A stretch of 64,000 bases of DNA from Edaphochlamys debaryana (taxonomy: Eukaryota > Chlorophyta > Chlorophyceae > Chlamydomonadales). The notes under the pieces are model-generated. The model did no database searches. It was not told the origin of the DNA and saw only the letters and a list, made by a program, of their open reading frames with translations. Where the stretch lies: contig JAEHOE010000045.1 in the NCBI GenBank assembly GCA_016858145.1, positions 248,001-312,000 of the forward strand. Direction: 5' to 3'. Both the position numbers and the translations under genes were made by a program. This document shows positions 22,990 to 34,369 of the stretch, piece after piece (the first letter of the stretch is position 1; every line of letters starts with the position of its first letter).

Positions 22990-25000
22990 GCGGGGATGGA
23001 CCTCAGGGTCCGAGCTCCGGCCCTGGCTTCTCGCACGGAGTGGGCAATGATGGACGGGGGAGGCTGATTCGAGCTGAGAGCGAGAGCACTGGGTTTTGGG
23101 GAGGGGAGCGGCGGTAGTCAGTGTGGGGTAGCCGCAGACCGGACGCGGTGGTTGGACTTGTTGCGTGCTGCTGTTGTCAGTGAGGGGACTGACGCAACGG
23201 AGCCAATTTCACGTTGCTCGGATCGAGCACAGCAGGTGGGTGTGAGGTGCTCGGATCTAGCGGAGCAGGTGGGTGTGAGGTACCGGTATGGATGGTACTC
23301 TGCATAGAAGCTATGCTGGGTATAAGATTGTGCAATGCGAGTGACGAGGGCACGCGCGGCTCCGGACCCGCAGTCTATGCTGCCTATTACAGCATGGCGG
23401 GCCCTGGTCTGGCTGTTGTGGGGCAACAGTCTGTAGCAAAGGCGAGGGGGTCTCTGAGCAGCCCTGATGTGGCAACGCATTCGGAGTCCTGCGGGCAGCT
23501 GCGCGCGAGGTTAAGGCGTGTGCGGGTTGCATGGGGCTTGGGCGCTTGGCGCTGTGTCCTGCAAGTGCCCGCTCCCAGGGTGTGGGGAGCTCTGTCATGC
23601 CCCTGGGTGCATGCGCTTTGATGGCTGGCGGGTTCAGGTTGTTGTGTTGTTCCAGGGGGGTCCACCCCGTTCAGCCCGTGTACAGTTGGGTCCGGGCCAC
23701 CAGCCCTTATGGCAGGTATTCGTCTGAGTTTGGCGGGGCGGACAAAATGGAGGCTGTGTTGGGTTGCAGCTGTTGGTGCTTGGAATGCGGTGCAGCAGTC
23801 GGGGCTCAGGCCGTCAGGCGGTATTGCCAACGCCGGGCTGGGTGCCTCGGCGGAACTGCTGAGAGGAGGGTGAAGTCAGGGTGAAGTCGTAAACGATCCG
23901 GCTGTAAGTCATTCGCGTTGAATACGGGAGTTCCGGATGCTCCTGTACGACACGGCACGTTGATTCCGGGGATTCGGACGCTACCGCCCGTGCATATTTA
24001 TAGAACCTTACAGACTCGGGGCTGACCCTCAGTACCAGTATCTGTGCCCACGCGTGCTTCTCATGCCTCGGCCATCACCACACAACACCTCTCACTCTCC
24101 GACCACCGAACCACGGCCCACGCAAAAGCGCCGATGGGGATAGCAAGCCTCCAACCGTGTACTCGCTTGCCCCCGCATGCGGCGAAGAGCCGGTCTCGCT
24201 CACAGCTACTGCCTCTGCCTTGCAATCTCAGCAAAACGTCCGTACACTCTGCCTTGCGCCATGTACTGCCGCCATCCACTGCTCACTCCCCGGGGCCTGA
24301 CCACACAAGCTCGCCGCCCCTCTCCGTCATGGCTCACCCTGAATCGCCTCACCAATACCTTCAAGGCCCCTCACCTTCACATGGCCATACGGTAGTCCCA
24401 GGCCGGGTCTTCGGCGACCTCGCTGCCAGTGTTGCGCCTCGCCCCCCCCCCCATGCTCCCCGCAGACGCCCTGCGACCGGGCCTGCAATGTGCATCTGCG
24501 CTCCCCCACCCAACGCCCTCTAGGATCGACTCCAAGCTTCCCGGGGCCCAGAGCTCACGCCGCAGCGCCCCCCCCCCCCGATCCCGCCACCCCTGGGCTG
24601 CAGTGCAGGGGCCGCTGCCCGGCCCGCCGCGCCTGAACCGCTCCGCGCTCCGTCGCAGCAGCGCTCAGCCCCTCCAAGCACAAGCAGAAAGAGCGGCTCC
24701 GGGCGCCTACGGCGGCTCCGAGCCCGCCGCTGGCGTCCCCCCCCTCTCTCTTCTCAGTGCTGCTCGGTCTCTCCGGGGCCGTTCCAGCCAGCCCACCAGC
24801 TCCACCGGCCTGCCCTCCACCTCAGCATACGGTGGGGGCCAGCTGCACGTCCAGCTGGAGTCCACCGCCCCCACCCACCACCACGCCATGCACCGGCACC
24901 GCCCCCCCACCTCCGCCGCCGAGCCGCTGCCCACCGCTGCCGCCTCCTGCACCTCCACCTCCAGCCGCTTGCCGCGCGTTGCGACGAAAATCCAGTCCGT
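22990..25000. other. 2-kb convergent intergenic region
   Basis: Between the stops of the ankyrin-type gene (+) and ORANGE (-). Holds the two 3' UTRs, a TGTAA at 23903-23907 (+), a TTACA at 24008-24012 (TGTAA on the minus strand) and a two-copy 33-bp repeat. No convincing gene seen; open frames at 24.0-24.5 kb look like shadows of low-complexity sequence. Confidence 0.5.
23215..23280. repeat. 33-bp direct repeat, two copies
   Basis: Two adjacent 33-bp copies (23215-23247 and 23248-23280) differing at three positions, each ending in AGCAGGTGGGTGTGAGG. Confidence 0.85.
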
Positions 25001-25423
25001 TCAGAAGGGGTCAATGCGCGGGTCGTGCTCGGTGGCCAGCTGCTTGCCGGTGCACAGGCACGATGTGCACATGACCTTGCTGCTGCCGGCGCAGTAGGAG
25101 CAGGCCTCCCGGGTGGCCGGGTCCACGCCGGTGCCCACGCAGTGCCCGCAGGTGAGGTAGCCCGTGCCCTCGCAGTAGAAGCAGCTGGGGGGGGGGGGGG
25201 GGGGGAGGGAGGGAGGGGGGTGCAAGGGAATGGGCATGGGCGTCTCGTGCTTGCCAGAACAACCCCGCCCACCATCCTCCGCTTCCGGGTCCGCCGCCAC
25301 TTCCGCCTTGTGGGTTCACACTCCGCCAAAGGCCTGCTGCATCCTCCCTCCCTCCCTATCACTCCGGCCCCTCCCCTCCCCCTCCCCTCCAACCCCTCCC
25401 CCCTCCCCCTCCCCTCCAACCCC

Positions 25424-25520
<97 letters not shown>

Positions 25521-25949
25521 CCCCAGGCGCACCGGTTGTGCTGCTGGCGCTTGACGTTGAGCACCTCCACCACCATGAGCGCCGACAGCACCCCCACCGC
25601 CCCCCCGCAGAAGGACGCCACGATGGGGTCCACCTGCGCCAGCTGCCGGGGCAGGTGGATGGACTCCACGAAGTCCAGGTACGAGGTGCCTTGGGGGGGG
25701 GGTACGTGTGGGTGGGGGGGAGGCAGGTTGGGAGGGCGAGTTACCAATTCAGGGTCCTCGCTTCCGCTTCCTCTTACCCCACCGCAGCCCAGGCCGCTGG
25801 CACGGCAACACGTCTCGTCACAACACACGTCCCCCGTGTCCATCGCTCTCACCGCTTCTCCTCCTTGCATAGCAATCCCGAAGCGCACCCCACGCCCCAC
25901 GCCGAGACATCGAAGGATCAAAAAGCAACGTCGCTATGAACGCTTGGCT

Positions 25950-25984
<35 letters not shown>

Positions 25985-27490
25985 CCCCCTCTCTCGCAGC
26001 CCACATCTCCCCTCCCCACCTCCCCCCATCCGCACCCTCCGACACCCTCTAACACAGGCCTCCCCCCCCCCCTCACCTCCCAGCCCCAGCTTGACCTCCA
26101 GCATGGGGGCCACCAGCGCGCCGAAGCCGATGATGCCCGCCACGCAGGCGCCGTAGAAGGCGTAGTACGAGTTGAGCGTCTTGAGGGACAGGGGCGGCAG
26201 GAAGGGCAGCGCCGACACGTAGCTCTCCTTCTCCAGCTCCTGCTCCTTGCTGGTCTGGCCGCCCTGGGGGGGGGGGGGAGGGAAGGGAGGGGGGAGGGGG
26301 GAGGGTCGGAGCATGCGGGGTGGGGTCTGGAAGAGGGTGCGCGGCGGGAGGGCGGAGCGGAACCCCTTCCCGGTGAGGTGCTTGGCTTCCGCACCGCGCC
26401 CACAACCCATGATGGGTCAAACCCAACCTGCCACGGCGAGCTCGAAATGTGGGTCTGCCCGGCCTTGCTCTTAAGCAGCCCTGCTCTCCTGCCCCCTTCT
26501 GCGCTCGCCGCCCGCCGCCCCCCGAGACCCCACCCTCCAGCCCCCACCAGCTCACCTTGAGCCGCTGCTGTATCCGCAGGCGGCGCACCTCCTCCATGAG
26601 CAGGAAGATCTTGTTGCGGCGGGACTGGATGTGCTCGCTGATCTCAGCCAGCTGCAGGTTGGCGAAGTCCTGGGGGGGTTGAGGGGGGCAGGGGCGAGGG
26701 GCGAGGGTAAGGGTGGGTGCAGCGCGGGCGCGGGGAGCCTTGCCGTGTGGGTTGCAAATGGCGAGCGTGGGCCTAAGATTAACGTAAGGCATCTAGTGCG
26801 TTGAAGCTGAGGAGGGTGATTGGGCGAAGACCAGGGAGACCTTGCCCGGCACCCCGGCGCACCTTGACGGTCTCGGAGTTCTCGATGATGCAAAAGTCCC
26901 CCAGAGCGGTCGCCTCGGTCAGCAGGGGCAGGGAGCTGCGGAGTGTCACAGGGAGAGGAGGGAAGGCGAGCTGAGGCGTGGGGCGTTGGGACCCTCAAGA
27001 GTGGGCCGCGCCGCGTGTGGTATGCGGTACCGGCGGTTGTGAGGCGCTGGGTAGGGCTTCGCTCTAGTCCGAGGGTCGCGTCCCGGCGCAACGGCCGGCC
27101 GCAACGCATATGGGTTAAGCAAGGGCCCGCTATGGACAGTGTGCGCAGGGCTAGCAGGTCACAATAGCGAGCCCTGGAAGAACGGGACCGCCGACGCCAT
27201 CCGAGGCAAGGGCACGCAAGCACGCGTTGGGGGCACGCTCGCAGGGCTCCGAGCCCACTGTACAAGCTGGTGTCTCACCCGTTGTTGTTAACCGTGCTCT
27301 GCACAGTCGAGGACTGCGAGTTGAGGTCCGCCGAGGCGCTCGCCCGCGCTGAGGGCCTGCGCGCCAGCAGCTCTGGCCGAGCACCAGCAGGCGCCGTGAT
27401 AGCTGCTAGAGGCAGAGGCATAAATCCTAGCGGCTGCCTGTGGCAGACACAGGTGGGCGAACATCTCGCTTGCTGCGGCAGCGGCGCCAT
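25001..27490 (-). CDS. OR: ORANGE protein (plastid DnaJ-like zinc-finger chaperone)
   Basis: Orthologue of plant ORANGE, the plastid membrane holdase that stabilises phytoene synthase and promotes carotenoid accumulation. Exons: 27490-27279, 26935-26863, 26669-26556, 26263-26077, 25689-25533, 25184-25001; 308 aa, close to the Arabidopsis length. Residues 1-70 are a Ser/Ala/Arg-rich transit peptide. The hallmark stretches follow in order: LGDFCIIENSETVKDFANLQ, SRRNKIFLLMEEVRRLRIQQ, membrane segment 1 (YGACVAGIIGFGALVAPMLE), SIHLPRQLAQVDPIVASF, membrane segment 2 (GGAVGVLSALMVVEVLNV), and the cysteine-rich DnaJ-type zinc finger (CFYCEGTGYLTCGHCVGTG, CSYCAGSSKVMCTSCLCTG). It ends EHDPRIDPF, as in plants. 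All four CxxC pairs are present; there is no J domain, as expected. The intron at 25690-26076 carries an LSU-rRNA fragment and the one at 25185-25532 a long poly-C tract. It shares a 200-bp divergent promoter with the terminal transferase at 27691. Confidence 0.97.
25429..25524. repeat. Poly-C / poly-G tract in ORANGE intron 5
   Basis: Nearly 100 bases of almost pure C on the plus strand (pure G in the ORANGE transcript) next to CCCCTCC runs. It lies between exon 5 (ends 25533) and exon 6 (starts 25184), immediately after the donor. It could fold as G-quadruplexes in the pre-mRNA, and its length is likely to vary or be mis-assembled. Confidence 0.9.
25906..25984 (-). pseudogene. LSU (26S/28S) rRNA fragment inside ORANGE intron 4
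   Basis: The minus strand reads GGATAACTGGCTTGTGGCAG, then CCAAGCGTTCATAGCGACG and TTGATCCTTCGATGTC. I recognise this as the near-universal domain V segment (about helices 89-91, peptidyl-transferase region) of eukaryotic large-subunit rRNA. The match runs about 79 nt with no visible mismatch and stops abruptly at both ends (GACATCG at 25906, TTTTCTG at 25984), with unrelated C-rich intron sequence outside. Sense orientation is the same as the ORANGE transcript. No other rRNA is present nearby, so this is an inserted fragment, not a gene. Confidence 0.9.
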
Positions 27491-27690
27491 GACTCGAGCG
27501 TCTGGTAGAACCTACGCCCTGTGCTGCGTGGGAAGTTGTGACGCAACGCGCTCTGAGCGTTATGCCAGCGACTCGAGCGACCCGACTGCCGAAATGTCCC
27601 CTGATTGGTACCAACTGGCCCCCCATCGCGACAAAATGCCCGCGCGCCAAATCCCCACACTGCGTACAATAGAATAGACAGGGTCTCAAA
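27491..27690. promoter_or_regulatory. 200-bp bidirectional promoter, ORANGE / terminal transferase 1
   Basis: Only 200 bp separate the two start codons, so both 5' UTRs and promoters are compressed here. Lower GC than the flanking exons; no TATA box seen. Confidence 0.6.
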
Positions 27691-30600
27691 ATGGCGGACG
27701 ACGGGCTGGAGGAGGCGCTGGAGAAGCTCGTCGCGGTGCGGACGGGACGGAACTCGGCTGCTGTTGACCGACCGACGCCCCTGCGCCTACCAGCGTTCAT
27801 GTATACTGTAGGCGTGCTCCCCGGCGAATACTGACTACGAGAAGCGTGTTTCGCTCATAAGCGCGCTCGAGCGTACATTTCAAGCGCGGCTTGGGCAAGT
27901 TGAGAAATTGCGGGTAAGCTGAATGTGCAAGAGCATGTGAGATCTAGCTCGTGGGGCCCGGCGGGCAGTCGCGGGGGCGTGCTTGTGGGGAGCGGGGGGT
28001 CAAAGGACCCAGGCGTGTCACAACCCGGGCGCTACCCGCTGCAAGGGGGCCTGCCTTCGGGCAGCCACCCATGTCTCCATGGTGTCCCACTTTCGGGGCT
28101 GCCCCACGGGACCGCCCCTTGCCCCCTCCCCCGAGCTTCGTCTCTCGATTCCCTCGTTCCAGACCGCCCATGCCTTTGTTCCCTGGACTTTTGCGGCTAG
28201 TCCCCAACCCAACAACCCCCCCCTTCCAGAAGCCTTCCTATAGCACAGACACTTGCCTCCAAGACCTTCGGGACTCACCCGCTAACCCCGAGGCTCTCAC
28301 TAGGCCTACGTAGCCAACGAGCCACGGAGACAGCACCAACGTAGCTACCAGCAGTTACTTAATTTACCCGGCCAAGTTCGGACACCTCGTGTAGGGGCCT
28401 CTGCAACTCCGCAAGGTTTGAGTCGAAAGTATGCATGCGAGATTACGGGCGGCTTTCGAGCCTTGAAGCCAGCCCCACCGCCGCTGCTGGGCTCAATTTA
28501 GCACGCGTGCCCCGAACGGGGGCCCATGCCCCTGGCTATGGCTTCGATGCGGGGCCGTGTGCTCCGCCCTACCCACCGAGCCGTCCGTCACCCGGCCGCT
28601 GTCCCTAGCAGCCCCCCACTTCTCCCTCGCGCCTCCTCAATGCCCCTGCATTGACGCTTCCTCGTGCACACTGCTGCCCCTCCCCAGGTGGTGCCGTACG
28701 GCTCCTTCGTCTCCCAGTTTTACACATGCAACAGCGACCTGGGTAGGCGCGGCCTGCCTGAACGCAGGCGGGGGCATCTTAGGGGTCGGCTGCAGTGGCC
28801 CCGAGTCGAATCGAAACGAGCGGCGCGCCCCTCTGCCCACGTCCCAACTCCCCCCTGTTAACCCCTTTCCCGCCCCCGCAGACCTGGCCATCACGGGGGT
28901 CATCCCCGCGCACAAGCTCAAGCCCTCGGTGCTGGCGGAGGTCTTCCAGGGCCGCCCGCAGGAATCCCACGTGTCCGTGGTGAGGGGGGCAGGGGGGGAG
29001 GGGAGGGGAGGGGTGTGGTCGGACCGCTGCCGCGGACCGGGGCGTTTGCGCGAGACCTGTGCTCCGTGCCTCAGCCGGTCCTTGCCTGGCTAGGGCACCA
29101 AGCCAACCCGCGCTCCCCGGTCCTCCCCTTGCTGCCCCCTCCCCCCTCCCCCCCCCAGCACCAGCTGGACAAGCGCTCCAAGGCCCGGCTGCTGCGGGAG
29201 GCGGGGGACTGCCTAGTGCGGGCGGGCTTCACCAGCAGGGAGGGACTGGAGTGCATCCTGGTGGGGCGGGGACCGGGGGACTGGGGCGAGCCGGGTCCGA
29301 GGGGGCCGCAAGCCGCGGAGCCCTGTCAAACCCCCTGACCCAGCCCCACCGCAGGTCACCGACCGCACCTCGCAACTGCACGTGCGCAAACCACCTACAA
29401 CCCCCCCTCCCCTTATCCTCATCAAACCTACCTCCTTTCTGACCCCGCCCCCCTCCCCCCCCCCCCAGCACGCCCGTGTGCCCATCCTCAAGTTCGCCGA
29501 CCGCCGCAGCGGTGTGGAGGTGGACCTGTGCCTGGGCCACGAGGCCACCACACCCTTCAAGGCCTGGAGCGTGCAGCAGGCAAGGGGGTGGGGGGGGTGC
29601 GGGAGTGGGAGGGGAGGGTGCTGTGACCGGTACCGCGAAGAGGGCCTGCCTTTTCCCGTTACGCAGCAGCCTCTATCGTGCTTCACACCCGTGTGCACCT
29701 CACTTGCCCCGTGCCCCCACCGTCCCTCCGCCCTTGTGCCGCAGGTGGCGTCCATCCACCCCTCCTTCGCGCCGCTGTTCCGAGTGGTGAGAGGATCGCG
29801 GTGGGCGGAGGGAGGGAGTTACCAGGGTTGTTGAAGGGGAGATGCTGCAGTGGCAGGGGCCTTACTGGGGCGGGGCCAGGGGCCTCGCTGACGTGCGCCG
29901 TCGCGCGGCGGCTGCCGGGCTCTCCCGACCGGCCCCTGCACCCACCCTCCCTCTGCCTCGTCCACCCGGCCCCCCCCAGGTCAAGGTGTGGGCCAAGGCG
30001 CACGGCATCAATGACGGCGCCTCCCACATGTTCAACTCGTGGGCCCTCACGCTGCTGGTGGGGAGCTAGGGAGCGGGGCGGTGGTTTGTGGGAACTACGG
30101 GGGAACGGGAGCGGGCAAGCGTGTGTGTGGGCCGACGTGAGGTGCCCCTCCCGCCGTCCAACATCTAACCCGCCCAACCCTGTACGCTCGCCCCTGCCCG
30201 CCGCCGTTCATCCCCACCCACCCACCCACCCCACCCCACCCCCAGGTGATCTTCTTCCTCCAGAAGTACGAGGGCCTCCTGCCGCCCCTGCACGCACTGC
30301 TGTACGACACGGAGCCCAAGGTGGGACGGGGTGGGGGTGAAGGGGCCCGCCTGGGTGCGTGCTGGGCGCCACATGCCTGAGCTTGGCTCGATGCCTTATA
30401 CCGTTGCCTGACCGTGGTGCCACGCCCGAGCCCCTGCGTGCCTGGTGCTCCTCCCTCCGCGCAGGTCAGCACCCCCCGCATCATGCAGGGCGGGGCCGAC
30501 CTGCCGGCAGAGGTGGGGCCCGCGGGGGGGGGGGGGGGAGACGCGTGGGACAGGGCAGCTGGCGACAAGGCAGGACGGCCAGAAGCGCCCCCGCTGCCAA

Positions 30601-33600
30601 GGCGCCAATGCGGCGACGCCCTGCTCCTGCTTCAACAACTCTCAGCCTCGGCCTGAGCCATTCCACACTGGCCTCCACCCCACCCAACTCCACCCGGCCC
30701 CGCATCCCCTCGCGTCCCTCCAGGTGTTTGCGGTGATGCAGGCCCGCGCCGAGCGCGCCCGCGAGGTGTTTGGCTCCCGCCCCTCGCGGCCCCTTCCGGA
30801 GCTGTTCCGCGCTTTCGTGGAGCGGGGGGCGGCGCTGCTGCGGGCGCTGCTGGCCAGCCAGGAGGCGCTGAGGAGGTGGGGAGGAAGGGGGGGAGGGTTG
30901 GGGGAGGGAGGGGACGCGTGTGGTGGTTAGGGCTGATGGTTGCTGCGTGCATGTCTGTACTGAGAAACGTGTGTGAGCGTTGGTTGGTACTTCCCAGCGG
31001 CACGGCACAATTGTCTTTGTTCAGGGGCCGAGACTAGGGTGGCCGATGGGCTACCGCGCAGGGCGGCCCACATCGCTTGCGATAGGGGCTGACGCTTGGC
31101 CCGCCTTCTCGCCCTGCCCGACCTCCCACCCACCCCCAGGGACACGCGTGTGAGTGCCTTCTACGGCGACTTCCAGCGCTCCCGCCCCTTCGCCTCCGCC
31201 TACGTGCTGCTGCTGGAGGACCCCTACGACGACAGGCGAGGAGGGGCATGGGGGGGGGGCCCGCGGGAGGGGAGAGGCGGCGGTGGGGAGCTCGGCGGGG
31301 CGGGGTGAGGGCAGGAGAAGCGAGGGGCAGTTGCAGGGGGGGGGGCTCTGCAAGGGCTTTGGGAAGGCCGAAGGCGGGCTGGAGCTTGACTAGCCCCCGC
31401 CTACTGCTGCTGTCCCGCAGCGACAACACCGCCCGCACCTTCGGGACGTGGGTGAGCGGGGAGGCCGTGCCGCTGGGGACCCGTCTTGGTGGGCAGGGGT
31501 GGAGGCAGCACAGGCAGTCTCTTTCCACGACCACCACCAACCACCACACCACCCCCCACCCCAGGACGGCCACCCGGGCACCATCCACTACGTGACCTCG
31601 GTCTTCGAGCGGACCGCGCGCAAGCTCAGCCAGCTGCTGTCCCCGGAGGAGCCCCTGCAGCCCACCAGCGCGGAGGCGGCGGGGCCGGCGGCGCGGGTCG
31701 GCGGGGGCGGCAGCGGCGAGGGCGACCGCGCCTCCTCCGACGACGAAGACGAGGACGGGGAGGAGGAGGGGGCCACGAGCCAGGCCCGCCACGGGGCCTC
31801 TGCTGGGCCCGGGCCCGGGCCTGGGCCCGGCTCGTCCCGTACCTCCGCGCCCGCGGCGAGCTCGGGCCCGGTTCAGGCCCCACCATCCGGGTCCTCGCTC
31901 GCCTCTGCCCTCGTGTTCCTGTTCGGTACGGAGCTGCTGACTCGGCTGCCCGAGCTCAGCGACTCCCTGCTGGGGGCGCAGCTGGCGGCATGGGCGCGGC
32001 GGTCGCTGCGGGAGGGCCGCCCGCCCGGGGAGGTGCACGAGGCGCTGCTCAAGCAGCTGGGGGCGACGGAGTGAGTCGGGGGCTGCGGGGCCGATAGGGA
32101 TGGCGGTGTCGTGCGATGTGGCCCGGGAGCGCTGTGTGCTGGCATGCGAGCCCTTTCGCTTCTTACAGCGCTGCAGTGGCGCTGGCCTGACTGCTACCCT
32201 CCCGGCGTCCCCCCCGCACCTCCCCGCAGCGAGTTCGTGTCGTTCGAGTCCTTCAAGCGGCGGCACAAGATCAAGGTCCTCAACGAGGGTGCGCCGCCAT
32301 GGGGAGGAGGGGGTGTGGTGGTGCTACCCCCGAGCTCTGCATCCGCAGACATCTGCTGTGCGTGCTGCGCACTTTGCAACCCCCTCCGCTCCTAACCCCA
32401 CCCGCCCCACCCGCCCCGCTCCCCGCCCCCAGTCAAGTACGCCACGCCCGAGGAGAAGGCCGCCGCCGCCGCCCGCGAGACGGCCCGGCGGGACGCCAAG
32501 CGCGCCAAGGAGGCGGCCAAGCGGGCGGCCAAGCAGGAGGCGGCGGCGGCGGAGCGCAGGGCCAAGGCCGCGTTGGCGGCGGCGGCAGGCACGCAGGGCG
32601 CCGCTGCGCACGGCGCCGCCGCCGGCCAAGCCGCCAGCAGAGCCCCTGGCGCAGCGGCGGGCACCGCGGCGGCGGCTGCCGCCGCCGCGCTGCGTGGGTC
32701 GACGGCGGAGGCGGGGGCCGGCGCTGGCGGAGGCGCTGGCGGGAGTGCGAGCGCAAGTGCAGCCGCCGAGGAGGGGGCGGCGCGCGGCGGCCGGAGAGCG
32801 CCGCTGGCGGTGGGGGCTGCCGCTGCTGCGGGCATGGCGGAGGCGGCGGGGCAGCCCCGCTCCGCCCGCGCACGGCTGGCACCCGAGGGCCACGCCGCCA
32901 TCCGCTCCGTGCTGGGGAGCCGCCAGGGCCGAGGGCCCCGCTCCGCCTCCACTGACCGCCCCGACAGTCAGGCTGCCGCCGGCGAGGGCGCCGGGCCCTC
33001 GGGGGCCGCCTCCACGGCGGACGGGGGCTCCAGCGCGGCTGCCTCCGCTGCGGCGGCGGCGGCCACGGCAGCGGTGGCCAGGGCTGGCGGCGGCGCGGGT
33101 GAGGCGAGCACCAGCGGCGGCGGAGACGGGGCCGCGGCTGGCGGGAGGGGCGGCAGCGCGCGGGCGGCCTCGGGCCGGGCGGCGGTGGCGGCGGCAGGAG
33201 CCCAGCGGCAGAAGCAGCCGGGCCTGGCGCGGCGCTCCCGGGGGCACGACGATTACGGTGGCGCCGGGGCCGCCGCCGGCGGCGGCGGCGGCAGCAGAGA
33301 TGGCGGCGGCGGCGGTACGGATCCCGGCGTGTCTGCCGTACAGCACGCGCTTGCGGGCCTGGGGCTGGGGGCGGGGCATGAGGCCGCCAGCAGCAGCGGG
33401 GGGCAGGGGGGCGGGGGCGGCGAGGCGGAGGGCAGCGGTGCCGGGACTGGCCGGGTGGGCGGCCGCGGGGGCCGCGGGGAGCGGCAGCGTGCGCCCCGGA
33501 CCGCTGCGTCGGCCGCAGACGCGGGCGGAGATGCAGCTGCGGGCGAGGGCGGGGCGCATGGCGAGGGCCGGGGGTCGCGTGGCGGGCGGCGGGCGCGGGA

Positions 33601-33799
33601 GGGCCGAGAGCGCACGGAGGAGGCGTCGGGGGCTGGGGCGGCGGAGGGTGAGCAGGGCACGGGCGGGGCAGCGCGGGGCGGCAGGGCTCCGCGGGGCCGG
33701 GGCGGCAGGGCCGCGCAGGTGCCCCGGTCCGCGCCCCTGGATGCGGGTGACCCGGCCATGGCGGCGGCCAAGGCGGCAGCGGCGGCGGTACTGCTGTGA
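27691..33799 (+). CDS. HESO1/MUT68-like terminal nucleotidyltransferase (copy 1)
   Basis: Non-canonical poly(U)/poly(A) polymerase that adds 3' nucleotides to RNA; closest in pattern to plant HESO1 and Chlamydomonas MUT68, which tag small RNAs and RISC-cleaved RNAs. Sixteen exons: 27691-27735, 27812-27913, 28688-28742, 28882-28979, 29159-29260, 29469-29579, 29745-29786, 29980-30057, 30246-30320, 30465-30512, 30724-30875, 31140-31235, 31421-31451, 31565-32070, 32230-32288, 32433-33799; 988 aa. Catalytic motif VPYGSF then SDLDLAI (G54-S55, D66, D68) and third Asp in HARVPILKF...VEVDL (D153). PAP-associated part: VKVWAKAHGINDG, FNSWALTLLVIFFLQ; LEDPYDDSDNTARTF is also typical. C-terminal block FGTELLTRLPELSDSLLG is shared with copy 2, followed by FESFKRRHKIKVLNE and a long Ala/Gly/Arg-rich tail. 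Introns 6 and 12 begin with GC. No leader peptide, so probably cytosolic or nuclear. Confidence 0.92.
31919..31981 (+). repeat. 63-nt near-identical segment, copy 1 (inverted partner at 35459-35521)
   Basis: Coding sequence for LFGTELLTRLPELSDS...GAQ in exon 14. Compared with the reverse complement of 35459-35521, I count one difference in 63 nt (GGT versus GGC), so third codon positions are conserved too. The flanking coding sequence diverges at once on both sides. Confidence 0.9.
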
Positions 33800-34369
33800 G
33801 GGATCCCCCTGGCGGGTGCGGAGCGTGCGGGGCGGCGGGGAGGGGTGGCCCGTGAGAGGCTGTTGGCAGCTGGGGTTGTGCCGGGGGAGCGGAGGGGGGC
33901 CGGGGCACTGTGAGTGGCTGGCCCTCGGCGGCTGGGGTTGTGTGCGGGTGGGGCGGATGTGCAAACGATGCGGTTGGGCGGTCGGTGCACTGCTATAACT
34001 CCAGGTTGCGTGTTCCCGCCAAGCATCGGCGCGTGAAGCCCCCAGCCCCATGCGTCCAGGGCTCCTCATTAAACGCGTGTTGCCCTCCGTCAGTGCAGGC
34101 CAGCACACGGCCCGTTGCGCAAGCACGTCAGCCCCGGGGCAACCCCCACACGATGCACCGCCACAGCACAGACCGGTTGGTACCGGTAGGGAGCGATCTC
34201 AGGCCGCGACATCCGCGTTCCTCTCGTGGTCCCCTCTTTCAACGCGGGCGGGCACAGACCGCAATCTCACATCATCCCAGGCGCTATCCAGTGCACAGCG
34301 TGTCAGCGTCTAGCCCTAATCTAGTAGCCCTCGATCACATCAGGTTCATCCCGAGGGCGCCAGTCTCGT
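33800..34369. other. Convergent intergenic region between the two terminal transferases
   Basis: 570 bp between the two stop codons. It must hold both 3' UTRs; no TGTAA was found on either strand, so the UTRs may overlap or use a variant signal. Confidence 0.5.

Noticed and set aside
24044..25097. Plus-strand open frames between the ankyrin-type gene and ORANGE
   Set aside because: Pro/Ser/His-rich, overlapping the ORANGE 3' UTR on the opposite strand, without splice or domain evidence.
32324..34126. 600-codon open frame on the minus strand antisense to the end of terminal transferase copy 1
   Set aside because: It is a composition shadow of the Ala/Gly-rich, stop-poor tail of the plus-strand gene; no family similarity and no splice logic.
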